In this document: one piece after another, positions 9,951 through 19,458 of the stretch
Position numbering within the stretch: position 1 is the first letter of the stretch
Layout of the letters: each line of letters starts with the position of its first letter
From: DATBJJ01 sp963750915
GTDB lineage: Bacteria; Acidobacteriota; Vicinamibacteria; Vicinamibacterales; 2-12-FULL-66-21
Reading direction: 5' to 3'
Assembly: GCA_963750915.1 (NCBI GenBank)
Contig: CAVVSF010000007.1
Location: forward strand, 186,001 to 250,000
Length of the DNA stretch: 64,000 nt
Position numbers and translations under genes: made by a program
The notes under the pieces: model-generated
What the model was told of the DNA's origin: nothing
What the model saw: the letters and a program-made list of their open reading frames with translations, nothing else
The model's database searches: none

Positions 9951-10690
9951 CGAAGGGCGCGGTCATGGAGGCAGACGTGTGGATGACGCCGGACCGCGAA
10001 GACGGAGAGCTTCAAGCAACAGCATCGCTCAAGCTGTGAAGGATCGTGCGAGCGCCATCCTGATTTCCTGTTCCGACCCGGCGCGGACGACCAGCGCGAT
10101 CGACAACGCGGTCGAACGTGGTGTGCCGGTGATGACCTTCGACAGCGACGCGGCCGAATCGAAGCGCTTCGCGTTCTACGGCGTCGACGATGAGAAGCTC
10201 GGGCAGGCCGTGATGCGCGAGCTGGCCTCACAGATTCGCAAGAAGGTCCCGTGGCGATCTTCGCGGGGAACGCTTGTCGGTGCCTACAATCACGCCGAGA
10301 CCCCGGCCGACGCGGCCACGGAGGTCAGCCGCGCGCAAGCGGCCAACCCGCAGATCAGAGGATGGGCCATGGTCGGCGGATGGGCGCTGTCCACGCCCCG
10401 GTTGCTGCAGGAGCTGGATCCAAAGAAGGTCACCGTGGTCGCCGTCAACGCACTGCCGGCGCAACTTCCATTCGTCGAGAACGGCGTGGCCCCGGTGCTA
10501 CTGGCGCTGCGCCTTACAACTGGGGCTACGTATCGGTCCCGCGGATCGTCGAGAAGATCCATCTCAAGCAGGAGGTACCGACGATCATTCCGCCGATGGA
10601 AGTGGTCCGTGTCACGAAAGACAATCTTGGCACCTGGGCTCGCCAGCTGCAGTCTGGGGTTCCACCGTTCCTGATCGTTACTTGCAGCTC
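9951..10690 (+). pseudogene. sugar ABC transporter substrate-binding protein, degraded
   Basis: Fragments in different frames assemble into a ribose/rhamnose-type periplasmic binding protein (Peripla_BP_4): ADVWMTPDREDGE, then AQAVKDRASAILISCSD, VPVMTFDSDAAESKRFAFYG, GVDDEKLGQAVM, NPQIRGWAMVGGWALS, DPKKVTVVAVNA, and finally YVSVPRIVEKIHLKQEVPT with MEVVRVTKDNLGTWARQL. Frame changes are needed near 10020, 10250 and 10510. The signal peptide and the first strand are missing or unrecognisable. Living homologues bind a sugar and deliver it to a transporter; no transporter genes are nearby. Confidence 0.7.
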
Positions 10691-10762
10691 CAGTAACCCC
10701 GAGCGTGGATTGAGTCCGCGTGTGAGGGCACGCGATTTTGCCGTGCTAGCATCTGCCACGAC

Positions 10763-11547
10763 ATGATGCAGGTGCTGATGCGGACCTTACTTGCGGCCGC
10801 GCTGTTGACGACAGAAGCGGTCATGCCAACGGCACAGACGGTCGTTCCCCAGGCGCGAACCGGCCGCGTCACGGTCTTTCAGGACGAGCCCGCGTTCACC
10901 GCGGATGTCAGCGCTGACGGGCGGCTCGCTGCGGTATTCACACAGCCGTACGGCACTGGAACGAATCAGAGTCCCGCCCACATCGAGATCCGGAACCTCC
11001 AGACCGGCGAGCGGATAAGTCTCGGAGGGGGCGTGTCGAACGTGGGAACGCCCGTCGCTGGTCGGCGGTCGTTGCAACAGCTGTAGACTCCGGACTCGAG
11101 CGCCGGATAATGCCTCTTCCGGCATCCACGCCGCCTGTCCAGGGAATCGCCGTGAGCCCAGATGGAAGGATGCTGGCCCTACACACCAACGACGGTCGGA
11201 TCTTCACAGCCGGTGTCGACGATGGCGACTTCCGCGAGGTGGTCACATCGTCGCCGGGCGGAGGGTGGCCAGAGGTCGTACAGTGGTCTCGAGATGGGCG
11301 GTACATCCTTTACGGCACGCGATCGGATTCCACTTCGACCGCCTGGCGATTTATGCGCGTGCGATCCAGTGAAGGTGTCGCCGAGCCTGTGGGTGTGGAC
11401 TCGTCAAGACTGTCGAGGCCCGGACGGTTGATGCGCTGCGAATTCAGCCGGGATAGCGGGAAGGTTGCTGTCAGCGTTCGAAGTCAGCGACGGTTCGATG
11501 TAGGCGCGATTACCAGCCTCGCATCCGGCTCCCCGGGCGGGCTGTGA
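10763..11547 (+). pseudogene. WD40-like (PD40/TolB-type) propeller protein, frameshifted
   Basis: The first frame (10763-11086) has a signal-peptide-like start (MRTLLAAALLTTEAVMPTAQ) and a propeller blade FTADVSADGRLAAVFTQ. The second (to 11547) has IAVSPDGRMLALHTNDGRIF and VQWSRDGRYILYGTRSDS. The frames join near 11050, where GTP should continue as RWSAVVATAVDSG. The protein would be about 260 residues and ends abruptly in a blade, so it may be C-terminally truncated as well. It resembles the sensor half of the kinase at 4765-7409 but lacks a kinase domain. Confidence 0.6.
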
Positions 11548-11554
11548 GCGTCTC

Positions 11555-11576
11555 AGTCGCCAAGAATGTGGCGACT
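11555..11576. terminator. hairpin between convergent genes
   Basis: A perfect 7-bp stem (AGTCGCC/GGCGACT) with an 8-base loop lies between the ends of the plus-strand propeller gene (11547) and the minus-strand membrane gene (11580). There is no T-run, so intrinsic termination is only suggested. Confidence 0.4.
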
Positions 11577-11579
11577 CGC

Positions 11580-12341
11580 TTATCTCGTCAGCGCCTGCGC
11601 TATTGCCGTCCACGTCGCCGTGCCTGAGATCGCCAGCCGCAGCGGGACCGACGCGACCAACAGGGTGCCACCCCAGATATAGGCGGGGTGGATGCGCCGC
11701 CGCGACACGAGATCGTAGACGATCCCCGAGGCGAGGAATACGAACGCGATCCCATAAAACGCGAGCGGCCCGAGCGGCAACACGCCCGGAAGGCGCGCGG
11801 CCGGTGCACCCATGATGCTGACGTACGCGAGCAGCATCAGCCGCTTGTGCGCCTCCTTGTTGCGTCTCAGCGCCAGCGCAGCCGTGATGAACGCGGTGAA
11901 CATGACCGTGTCGAACAGCGGAATCGCGAGGAACGCCAGCGGAGGAATTCCCGCCGGCCCTGAGCCACGTTGCACCGCGGCCAACGCCGTCATCGTCGCG
12001 ACCACAATCATCGCCGCCGCCAGGAGCGCGCCCCCGACTCCGATCCGGCGATGCAGGGTCACGCGGCGCGCCGAAATCAGTGCGGTCTGCACGATGAAGA
12101 GCGCAACCCATGCCGTAAACAGCGCACCATGGATGTAGACCAACGGTGTGAAAGGGCGACCAGCACCGAAGGTCGCCATGGGACCACCGCTGAACAGCGG
12201 CAGGTAAAAGGTGGGCGCGAATCCTACGATCGCCATGAGGGCCATGGACACGGCAACGCTGCCGTAGAACACGCGGTCGTGGCTGCCCACACGGCGCAAC
12301 GGCGCTTGCGACACCGTCTGCGAAACGGCGATCGTAGGCAT
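11580..12341 (-). CDS. multi-pass integral membrane protein, unknown function
   Basis: A start at 12341 gives 253 residues and is preceded by GGAGG at ideal spacing; a longer frame reaching 12638 lacks this support. After about 20 polar residues there are about seven hydrophobic segments, including VFYGSVAVSMALMAIVGFAP, VYIHGALFTAWVALFIVQTA, LLAAAMIVVATMTALAAV, VMFTAFITAALAL and YGIAFVFLASGIVYDLV. Histidines in or near helices (VYIHG, TLHRRIG, KEAHKRLM) recall heme- or metal-binding membrane proteins, but this is inference. It is one of the few intact genes in its island. Confidence 0.75.
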   Translation of the reverse strand: MPTIAVSQTVSQAPLRRVGSHDRVFYGSVAVSMALMAIVGFAPTFYLPLFSGGPMATFGAGRPFTPLVYIHGALFTAWVALFIVQTALISARRVTLHRRIGVGGALLAAAMIVVATMTALAAVQRGSGPAGIPPLAFLAIPLFDTVMFTAFITAALALRRNKEAHKRLMLLAYVSIMGAPAARLPGVLPLGPLAFYGIAFVFLASGIVYDLVSRRRIHPAYIWGGTLLVASVPLRLAISGTATWTAIAQALTR

Positions 12342-12820
12342 GAACCCTCCGAGAAGGCCGACAGAATAACACGGCCGTAACCCGGGCGAGGTCGGCCTGT
12401 CAAGCCTTCGATTGTTCTTTGGGTGACGCTCGAACCGCGTGACGATCCCTTGCGATGTCGGCAAAGGATATGCGACCTCGCCAATCTCCGAGCCCGTAAC
12501 AGCAGACACCTCATCGCCATGAACCTGCTGAATGTCGAAGTCGGGCAACCCGAACTCAGGAGACGGTGCAGAGAGGTGTTGACTGTCCAGCAGCAAATTG
12601 CGCTTTAGCCGATCGTACAAGAATCTCTGAGTGGACATCGGATAGATAGATGAACTCTAACCGTGGGGGCACGATCGCTGCGGTAACCGGATCGTGTGTT
12701 CCTGATGGGGGAACAAACACAAGTGAGCCTTTGTGAACGAGCTGTTGGTCTGCCCCAGTGTTCCGTGCGAAGTCGGTGCTCAGGTGATCCGGCTTGGCTG
12801 TTGTCTTCGAGAGTCGAATC
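12342..12820. other. no recognisable gene
   Basis: The upstream region of the membrane protein gene and about 400 bp without supported coding sequence on either strand. Confidence 0.4.
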
Positions 12821-12943
12821 TCAACGCAACGGGACTCCATTGGCGGTGCTCACTCCGCACACGACGAATGCCGCTGACGCTAGAAGCCGACGAAAGCCGT
12901 GAAGAATGCTTTTCGGGCAGGACTGAGTTACAACCATCGCTGC
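12821..12943 (-). pseudogene. signal-peptide fragment, possibly of a PEP-CTERM-type protein
   Basis: The translation FRRLLASAAFVVCGVSTANG looks like a signal peptide start, followed by VPLR and a stop; the next frame continues RFDSRRQQPS. It may be the stump of a second exported protein lying downstream of the PEP-CTERM remnant at 12928-13224. Weak evidence. Confidence 0.25.
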
Positions 12944-13224
12944 TCCGAATTGCGATGGAACCCTACGTTCACCTGTGTCGCTCGGGTGTGGGCCGGCGGT
13001 TCGCGAGTGTCGTAGCGACGCCCAATGCCAGCTCCGCCGTTGACGCATCCCAAGAAGCCCCAGCAACAACTTGCCAGCAGGACGAGCGATGTGGGCTCGG
13101 GAACTAGCGTCATCTCCAGCGTGAACGAGAACTCCCCGTGCATGGCGTGCGTCGAGCCTGCCACGCCGTCTAGATCGAACACTTGGTGCTGGACAAGGAA
13201 GAAATATTCACCACGCGGAAGCAC
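12928..13224 (-). pseudogene. PEP-CTERM sorted protein, C-terminal remnant
   Basis: The frame contains GEFSFTLEMTLVPEPTSLVL followed by LASCCWGFLGC and a basic tail (GIGRRYD): the VPEP motif, transmembrane stretch and basic end of PEP-CTERM exosortase substrates. Only about 60 residues precede the sorting signal, and the gene runs antisense into the integrase remnant, so the N-terminal part has been lost. In a living gene this tail directs export and anchoring by exosortase. No exosortase is present in the window. Confidence 0.6.
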
Positions 13225-13236
13225 AGCGGCTGCGCG

Positions 13237-13654
13237 TAGCTCGCCGCCAAGCTTCGGCTGTGGCGCCGCCGGCTCCGCATCCAGTTCCTCAAGGATGGCC
13301 TACCCCGGCCGGAGATTGTCTTTCCATCCGAGATCGGCACACGCCTCGATGACTCGAACATGCGCAAGGTGTTCCGCGCGATCTGCGAAAAAGCGGCACT
13401 GCGGCACCGCTCACCGCCCGACATGCGGCACACCTTTGCAACGCTGTCCCTGCTCGAAGGCTCCGCTGGCCTACGTGAGCAAACAGCTCGGGCACGCGGA
13501 CAAGGCGATCACGCTTCGCCTCCTTACGCACTGGTTGCCTGAGAGTGGCGTTGAGCAGCAGGAAGCCGCCTGGCTCGATGCGCTTTCCGAAAGAGTTGCA
13601 AGGGAGTTGCAAACTCGCCGGACGGAGCAAGCCGCCGGCGGGCGATTCTCTTAG
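13237..13654 (+). pseudogene. tyrosine recombinase (integrase) remnant next to att site
   Basis: The first frame (13237 on) reads LWRRRLRIQFLKDGLPRPEI then VFPSEIGTRLDDSNMRKVFR and SPPDMRHTFATLSLLEG, the catalytic box with HxxR (DMRHTF). After a frameshift near 13455 the second frame gives PLAYVSKQLGHADKAITLRL then THWLPESG; the usual nucleophile position (YTHW) reads LTHW. The N-terminal and core-binding parts are gone and a stop at 13237 precedes the fragment. It ends 7 bp before the tRNA-Lys repeat at 13662, the normal place for an integrase of a tRNA-targeting element. Inactive. Confidence 0.85.
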
Positions 13655-13661
13655 GAATTTG

Positions 13662-13808
13662 TGGTGAGCCGCCTCGGAATCGAACCGAGAACCCGCAGAT
13701 TAAGAGCCGCCGCAAGCGAACGAAGTAGCCTGTATTTCTAATGTTTTTTCGAGTCGCCGCTGCAGATTGCGGCACCGTGCCGCATCGCGACGCAACCCAG
13801 TCGCAACC
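13662..13808 (-). repeat. tRNA-Lys 3'-end attachment repeat 2 (core plus element arm)
   Basis: 13662-13706 repeats the 45-bp tRNA-Lys 3' end exactly. 13707-13808 carries the conserved arm, including GCGGCACCGTGCCGC (a palindrome), and closes with CGCAACCCAGTCGCAACC, two copies of a CGCAACC motif. The integrase remnant lies immediately to the left. It marks the junction between two tandem elements. Confidence 0.85.
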
Positions 13809-13951
13809 GTCTCTCCTAAAGAATCCCGCCCCTGGAGAAGAGCACGAGAGCAATGCTCCCAGAAGCACGCAGACGTGCATCGTGGATCCCGATTCCAGAC
13901 AACCGTGGCAGACGGCGGAACGTCACACCCCAGTGAAGGCTTCATCACCTG

Positions 13952-14341
13952 CTACTTCTGGACGGGCCACGCGATCGTCAGAAGAAACGCGCTGTCTTCG
14001 AGTGCCTCTACGTCATGCGGTAGCCGCTGGTCCAGCGCAAGCAGTGTCCCAGCCGGCAGATCGAATGTGCGTCCCTCTGCTCGCACCTTGAGGCGCCCCG
14101 CGACAGTATGAATCGAGATCCGTCCTTCAGTTTGGTGTTCAGGGATTCGCGACTGCGCCTTCAAGGCTGTGAGCACGATTCGGAGGCCTTCGTTCTTCAC
14201 AAGCGTCTTGGCGTTCTGCCCAGACTTCCATTCAGGCTCGCCGTGGAGCTGCTCCAGTTCTCTCGTGATATCGAATTCAAGGTACGGAGCCGCCATCGGT
14301 TGCGCGTGCGGCCGGCGGTGTTCGTTTGACGAATCTGACAT
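13952..14341 (-). CDS. small cupin-domain protein
   Basis: A 129-residue protein; AGGAGG lies 6 bases before the ATG at 14341. The sequence from about residue 50 has the cupin pattern: SRIPEHQTEGRISIHTVAGR, then LKVRAEGRTFDLPAGTLLAL and LPHDVEALEDSAFLLTIAWP. His residues in EHQTEG and LPHDVEA could bind a metal. Such short cupins are often stress- or detoxification-linked, but substrate cannot be predicted. Intact; first gene to the right of the att site. Confidence 0.8.
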   Translation of the reverse strand: MSDSSNEHRRPHAQPMAAPYLEFDITRELEQLHGEPEWKSGQNAKTLVKNEGLRIVLTALKAQSRIPEHQTEGRISIHTVAGRLKVRAEGRTFDLPAGTLLALDQRLPHDVEALEDSAFLLTIAWPVQK

Positions 14342-14479
14342 TCTGAACCTCCTCGTTCACCTCTTCGCAACAGCTCGCCCTCAGTCCGGCAGTTCGACAA
14401 TCGATCAAGTGTCCACCCAAACCTCGCCGAGGACGCGACCGACCTTCGGATAGGCGCTCACACCTCTGCCGAAAGCGAT

Positions 14480-14720
14480 TCCTAGCGATGGCTCGACGAT
14501 CGTGGCGCTGATTGACGGCCTGCCGACCGGCGCGTCGACTACGGCCACTACCGCGAGGACATGGCGACGCTGTTCCCCGACGCCGCCGGCGGCGTCGGCC
14601 AACCATCGACACCACGCGGCTCGCGAATGGTACGCATTCCATCAGCTGGACCGTGACTGACGATGGCGGGGGTGGGCTTGATTCGCCGATCGCAGGCACC
14701 GTCACGAGGCGACGAGCGCG
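14480..14720 (+). pseudogene. remnant of an Ig-like-domain surface protein
   Basis: Pieces in three frames, VALIDGLPTGAS, VDYGHYREDMATLFPDAA and TIDTTRLANGTHSISWTVTD, recall the Ig-like module of large secreted bacterial proteins in which YGxYRxD, LFPxxxN and LANGTHxISWxVTD occur in order. No start or complete domain remains. Identification rests on remembered consensus only. Confidence 0.45.
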
Positions 14721-14809
14721 TCGCAGACCTTCAAGGCGCAGGCCTCCGGCGGGTGCTCGACGACGACCAGAACGTAGGCACAGAAAAACCCGCCTGTCGA
14801 GGGGGCAGA

Positions 14810-15016
14810 CTAAGTCGATGTACGCCGAACGCTTTCGGCGCGAGGTCCCTTCGGGCCCTCGCCCACTTCGAACTCGACGGAGTCGCCTTCGCGGAGATCG
14901 CCGATTCCCTCGCCCTGCACCGCGCTCTGGTGGAAGAAATATTCCTTCCCCGCCGCGTCCTTTATGAAACCGAAGCCCTTGTCGGTTCTCAACGTTCGAA
15001 TCGTTCCCGTCATCAT
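14810..15016 (-). CDS. cold-shock domain protein
   Basis: A 68-residue CspA-family protein: TGTIRTLRTDKGFGFIKDAA then KEYFFHQSAVQG and REGDSVEFEVGEGPKGPRAE. RNP1 (KGFGFI) and RNP2-like (YFFHQSAV) motifs are present, so single-stranded nucleic acid binding as an RNA chaperone is expected. GAGGAGA precedes two adjacent ATG codons. Full length and intact although its neighbours are broken. Confidence 0.92.
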   Translation of the reverse strand: MMTGTIRTLRTDKGFGFIKDAAGKEYFFHQSAVQGEGIGDLREGDSVEFEVGEGPKGPRAESVRRTST

Positions 15017-15073
15017 TCTCCTCAGATTCTGGCTTCAACGAACCAGAGCGCCCGTCACATAACGTGCATGGCG

Positions 15074-15362
15074 CTATTAGCCGCAATTGGCAGGTGGCCC
15101 ACTATCGTATACGACACTCTCACGCCGTGGTCGCACGCCGCGATCTGGTGACAGTGCCGGACATTGAATCGCGTGTACCGCTCCCGGTACAGCCGCAGCA
15201 CCAGTTCGAGCTGGGCGAGCGGAACCCGCGGCTGGGACGGCCGCATTTACCGGCGGTCGAGTCACCCGCTGTGTCCATGCATTTCGAAGCGCTCCCGCCA
15301 GCGCCGCAGGCGCTTACGCAGGCCTTCTTCGACCTCGTAGTCTGGGGCAAGGACGGGGTGAA
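15074..15362 (-). pseudogene. ISNCY-like transposase N-terminal remnant
   Basis: Reading leftwards: LRKRLRRWRERFEMHGHSG, two stops, then QPRVPLAQLELVLRLYRER continuing YTRFNVRHCHQIA..HGVRVSYT. This matches the N-terminal HTH region of ISNCY-type transposases (LYRERYxxFNVRHFxE..HG..LSYT). No catalytic domain follows. It indicates former IS activity in this island. Confidence 0.55.
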
Positions 15363-15524
15363 GCCGATGCCCCGACCCATCGAGAGGCGCTTAGCAATCG
15401 ACGGCGAGGCAGATGGGCGTGAACTGATTTGGTGGAACATCTTTCCTGTGGGGGATAAACCGCGATCAACGCCTCACTGGAGTCGCCACGGGCCCAGCTG
15501 CCGGGGCGCTACTGCTGCCCCCTA

Positions 15525-16294
15525 TCAAGGAAGTCCGACGTCGCGCGCAACTTCGCGCACGGCTCTCCAGACGTCCTCGTAGAGTTCTGACTTGAGGCCA
15601 CGCCTCGCTGGATGCCAGAGTTGCAACATGGCGCGAGGGCGAGCAGTCATTCCGAAATTCCACCACCTCGCGCCTGTCTTTCGAGTGACTGCCTGCTGTC
15701 CTCCAGGCAAAACGTTCACTGAAAGAAGCCCGGAGGGTGAGTCTCGACCAACGCCGCAGCCGAGCACGAGATGGGGGCCGTATAAGTCGATCTGTCGCTT
15801 CAGTGTTGTGGCGTACTTGGCAGCGTGCGCGCAGATTTGTTGAGCGTCCGATGTTCCCCGACCGCCGACCTTCTTGATCTGAATGTACGCGAATCGATTC
15901 ACGACTTCGTGATTCCATCCGCCCGCGTCAAACCTAGCGAGCGCCGTCTCCCAGGGTTCGTCGTCAACGCCGCGGCGACGGCGTGAGCGAACATGCCGGC
16001 CTTCGCGTTCCACCAGCCCTTGGGCGATCTCTCTTCGCGGGAGCCATCCTCCATCAGGGGCCGGAACCGTTCGTCGCTGACTTCGTCCCGCATGTCATGG
16101 GCGTGCGCTCTACCGCCCATATTCGGCTCGCGAAACACAAACAGAACCCGGACTCGCTGCTCCAAGTACGCGTCTGGGCTGGGCACTCCGTCGCGATACA
16201 GGCGGCCGCGAAAGGTCCCATCCTCGGGTGCGTTCTCCATCGCGTCGAAGATTGCGTCCTCTTCAGCCCTAAGTTCGTTTGGACTAAGCGTCAT
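15525..16294 (-). pseudogene. uracil-DNA-glycosylase-superfamily-like protein, frameshifted
   Basis: The first frame (16294 to about 15965) gives AYLEQRVRVLFVFREPNMGG and GWWNAKAGMFAHAVAAAL. The second gives NHEVVNRFAYIQIKKVGGRG, ICAHAAKYATTLKRQIDLYG and PHLVLGCGVG, and ends GLKSELYEDVWRAVREVARD. The pattern FAYIxIKK...HA..Y...L..QI....P.LV..CG resembles a family of UDG-fold proteins seen in bacterial accessory regions. One frameshift near 15965 breaks it. No substrate is known; a nucleic-acid or defence-related role is speculation. Assignment is tentative. Confidence 0.45.
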
Positions 16295-16484
16295 CACTGC
16301 AGGCGTCTACCGAGTGTTCGCAGCAGTTTAGCTGCCCTCGTCCTCGTCAGACGAATACTTGACGAGCACCTCCATTCGGTGCATTTCAGCGAAGCCAGCC
16401 GCGAGCGGCCTTGACAGTCATTCCGAATTGCCCGAAGCGCCCAAGCCGCTCGTCGGCTGCAGCGGCTGGTTAGTCAGCTGAGGG

Positions 16485-17059
16485 TCACCCGCGATCCGTT
16501 TCGAAAAAGAACCACCGATGGCCTTCGAGATCTTCCGCCCGGTATCGTCGCCCCGGGGACCCCTCTTCGATCTCAGAGAGAATCATCGCACCGGCGGCTT
16601 TTGCTCGTTTGAAATGTTGATCCAGGTCGTCCACGTATACGAGCACGCCATCGATGATCCAGGGCACCGTAGACCACCTCCGTGCCTGTTCGCAAACCTC
16701 CCGATGATGTTTCGGACTGCGGTATCCGGTGTCGGCGACGCCACCATGATCAATCCCTTACCCGCTTCCATCTCGCCGTGTGAAAGCTTCCCATCCGGCG
16801 TAGTGAGACGCGCCATCTCACGAAACCCAAACGCCTTGCGAAGCCAGTCCAAAGCCGCGATGCCATCCTCGTAGGAGATCATGGGGACGACGGACGGGGT
16901 GTTGGGAACTGGTGCAGTGTTTCTCACCGACGTTCGACGCTTGCGCGTGATCGCCGCCTTCTTGCCCGCAGCCCGACGTTTCCGCGTGGTAGCCGCTTTC
17001 CTAGCCGCCGTTCGACGCTTCCGAGTGGCCGCGGCTTTCTGAGCTGCTGACGTCGCCAT
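16485..17059 (-). CDS. VOC-family protein with basic repeat N-terminus (frameshifted)
   Basis: An ATG at 17059 preceded by AAGGAG starts a protein whose first 45 residues are three imperfect copies of an (A)xTRKRRxxxxKAA unit, a histone-H1-like or AT-hook-like basic tail. A glyoxalase/VOC domain follows: MISYEDGIAALDWLRKAFGF and LSHGEMEAGKGLIMVASP, then after a frameshift near 16680 the second half VPWIIDGVLVYVDDLDQHFK and RRYRAEDLEGHRWFFFETD. Joined length is about 191 residues. The ligand of the VOC fold is unknown; the tail suggests nucleic-acid association. The frameshift may be a sequence error. Confidence 0.7.
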
Positions 17060-17163
17060 CGGTCAACTCCTTCGGATTGATGCTGCGGGCTCACTCGTGC
17101 TCACATGCCGGAAGCCTTCTGGCTCCGCTCGGCGGGATGCGTCCATCTTGAGTCGATCTCAAT

Positions 17164-17597
17164 TCAGTTCCGGCGATTCCCCGCCCCACGCTTGATGGTC
17201 TGACTCCGTTCCAGCATCTGAGCGACTTTCATCGTGTCGCCATCCACCACTGCGGACACGACTGCCCAAATGGGATGCCATTCTCCTGCATCGGGTGCGG
17301 CTTGGCATTGTGGCTCAGGGTCAGGACCAACATGTTGCCATCTCTGTGGATGCCTGTTGCTTCGATTGCCGGGACGTTCGGGTTCGTCTGAAGGCTCGCC
17401 GCGACAGCTCCGCCGTTATCCCAGACTCTTATCGTGTGTGTCCCCTTGAACACTGCTGGCTCGGTCATCTCGATGACCCACACGCCCAGGAACGACTTGG
17501 CATTCGCCGGGTTCAGCGGCGCACTCTGTCCGCGCGCTCCGGGCGCTGCGATTGCGAGTAACCCTGCTACCAGAAGCACGCGTCTGAACGTCTCCAT
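17164..17597 (-). CDS. small secreted protein, C-terminal frameshift
   Basis: The ATG at 17597 has AGGAG upstream and begins METFRRVLLVAGLLAIAAPG, a signal peptide ending around ARG-QSA. The mature domain contains AKSFLGVWVIEMTEPAVFKG, IRVWDNGGAVAASLQ and GIHRDGNMLVLTLSHNAKP, a lipocalin/avidin-like beta pattern. The frame stops early at 17229, but shifting by one base near 17272 restores WAVVSAVVDGDTMKVAQMLE then RSQTIKRGAGNRRN, which reads naturally to 17164. Function unknown; periplasmic. Confidence 0.6.
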
Positions 17598-18230
17598 GTA
17601 TGACTCCTCTTCAAGAAGGTTAGGGTCATGTCGGCACATCTCGCGAATTAGACACCCGATTCATCGAGTCGGTTCTCGCCTTCCGCAGCAACAGTAACGA
17701 AGAGTCGCCAAGTGGCGAGTTCGGCCCAGCGTCGCCGAGCCGCCTTTTCGCGAGTTGGAACCGCATTGGCGAGTGGCTCAGAAGGCTGGACGGACTTCGG
17801 CAATTGGCGTGAGGAGCTCACATTGCGCGGGTACGCGATCGTGGACGAAGCCAGGCAACGCGAAGCGGCGGCACGCCTCGATGCCTGGATGGCTGGCCTC
17901 CGGCATCACCATCGACGGGCACCGTCACTGTTCTCCGTCGAGGTAGTCGACTCCGGGGGCGCGTAACCGGGAGTCCGGCCAGCGCACTTACACAGTGATT
18001 TGCCCCACGAGCTGTGCTACGAAATGCCCCGCCGACAGGGTCACGCGCCCATGAACTCGCGGTGCGCCCGGGTGCGCCCACCACCGGGCCGGATACAGGA
18101 GGCGGCCGTCGGTAAGCCCTTTGGCGACAAGGCAAAACCGATCCGAGAACCCGCCCAACTGCTGCAGAGACGCAGCTGTTATGCTGAGCGCGAACGTTCG
18201 GCAGACGGTTGGCGCTGTCGGAGGCCTGTA
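17598..18230. other. no confident gene
   Basis: A plus-strand frame (17712-17966) contains LTLRGYAIVDEARQREAAAR, which is protein-like but unrecognised and without a start signal. The rest shows nothing supported. Confidence 0.4.
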
Positions 18231-19102
18231 TTGCAGTTCGAGAGACTCGGCCGAATTGGCAGTTTCGTTGTCATCGCCGGTTTCGCCATCGGGGCAACGG
18301 CTTGGACGCTCGAGATGAGTCGCCGTTCGGTGGCCTTCGCCTTTTGATCAACTGGGCGTTGATGGGGCTGGCCTTCGTGACCTGGCTCGTGGCTCCAGCC
18401 CGGTTCGGCCGGTCCTACTATCGGGTTCATGCGTTCGAGCGCTCCGGTCGTCTGTATGAGCGTCTCGGAGTTCGCCATTTCCAGCGCTTCCTCCGTCGTG
18501 TGGGATTCATGAATCCGTGGCTGAGATATCGTGCAGGACCTTCCGCGGGCGCGACCCTTGTAGCAGCAACCGAGGCCTCAGAAACCGCGCACATGTTGAT
18601 CTTCATCATGCTCGCGCTGGTGTCGGGAATCTTCGTGCGGCGGGGCTGGTGGGATACGGCGGGCTGGCTTTTCTTGTTCAACATCGTGCACAACGCCTAT
18701 CCCGTTCTGTCGTTGCGGTCCGTGCGTGCGCGCGCCGACCGGTGCTTTGCCTCTCCTTCCGAGAACGGCGAATCTATTCGTCGCCGTCGTGCCGGCGTTG
18801 CCGGCACGACGGAGGCTGCCCACAAGCCGCTGCAGCCGACGAGCGGGGCATGGTCCAGACTCCTTCGCGCGATCGCGACGCCGTTCGCGGCGGAGCGGGC
18901 GTCCGTTCGTAACGAACAACGCCGCGGGTCTAGAGTGGGATGGTCAACCTGCGATCGACGTCGACGCGCGCCTCTCACAAATCCTCGGACTTACGATCGC
19001 GAGCTCGTTGCGACCACCGCGCCTGACCTCACCACGCGTATTGTTATCTGCGTCACGCCTGTATCCGCGCTCTACGGACATCGACGCGACGACTTCAAGT
19101 GA
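18231..19102 (+). pseudogene. small membrane protein like diaponeurosporenoate acyltransferases, frameshifted
   Basis: The first frame has a membrane helix (RIGSFVVIAGFAIGATAW). After a shift near 18340 come a second helix (LINWALMGLAFVTWLVAP), YYRVHAFERSGRLYERLGVR, then MLIFIMLALVSGIF and GWLFLFNIVHNAYPVLSLR. The order ERSGRLYERLGVRxF ... FNxVxNxYP resembles glycosyl-diaponeurosporenoate acyltransferase-like membrane proteins of about 160-170 residues. The true end is probably near 18740. The open frame continues through HKPLQPTSGA (18821-18850), a translated motif I associate with intergenic repeats, to 19102. Family call is tentative. Confidence 0.45.
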
Positions 19103-19458
19103 GCGCGCCATCGTCTCGGCGTCTGACGAGTCAGTTCGATGTCCTCACTAGCCAGCATGTCGGCCTCGTCGCCGAGCAGCTCGCGGGACCAGCCGACTGT
19201 TTGTCCAAAGGATTTAGCCACGGGCGTTGGTCTGTGTGCAGAAATTGCGAAGAGGGCAGCCGGCAAAGTACAAAGCTTGGCTTGCCAGCCGTAGTCTCGG
19301 TGCGAGCGTGAGGTCCGCCTACGCGTCGCTGCGCGACGGCTCCCGCGGACAGCCTCCGCGAGAACAAGAGCGGAGGCTGGTGAGCCTAAATTTCACGAGT
19401 TGGAACCAGATGGTGAGTTGGCTGAGCCAACTCCAGCGGCTGCGACGAGCCGGATAGT
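19103..19458. other. non-coding stretch with hairpin
   Basis: No gene is supported. A perfect 9-bp stem (AGCCTCCGC/GCGGAGGCT, 19351-19378, 10-base loop) lies about 80 bp beyond the end of the ankyrin gene and might act in its termination. Confidence 0.4.

Noticed and set aside
15064..15582. 172-codon plus-strand ORF
   Set aside because: It runs opposite a recognisable ISNCY-like remnant and has no homology I can identify.
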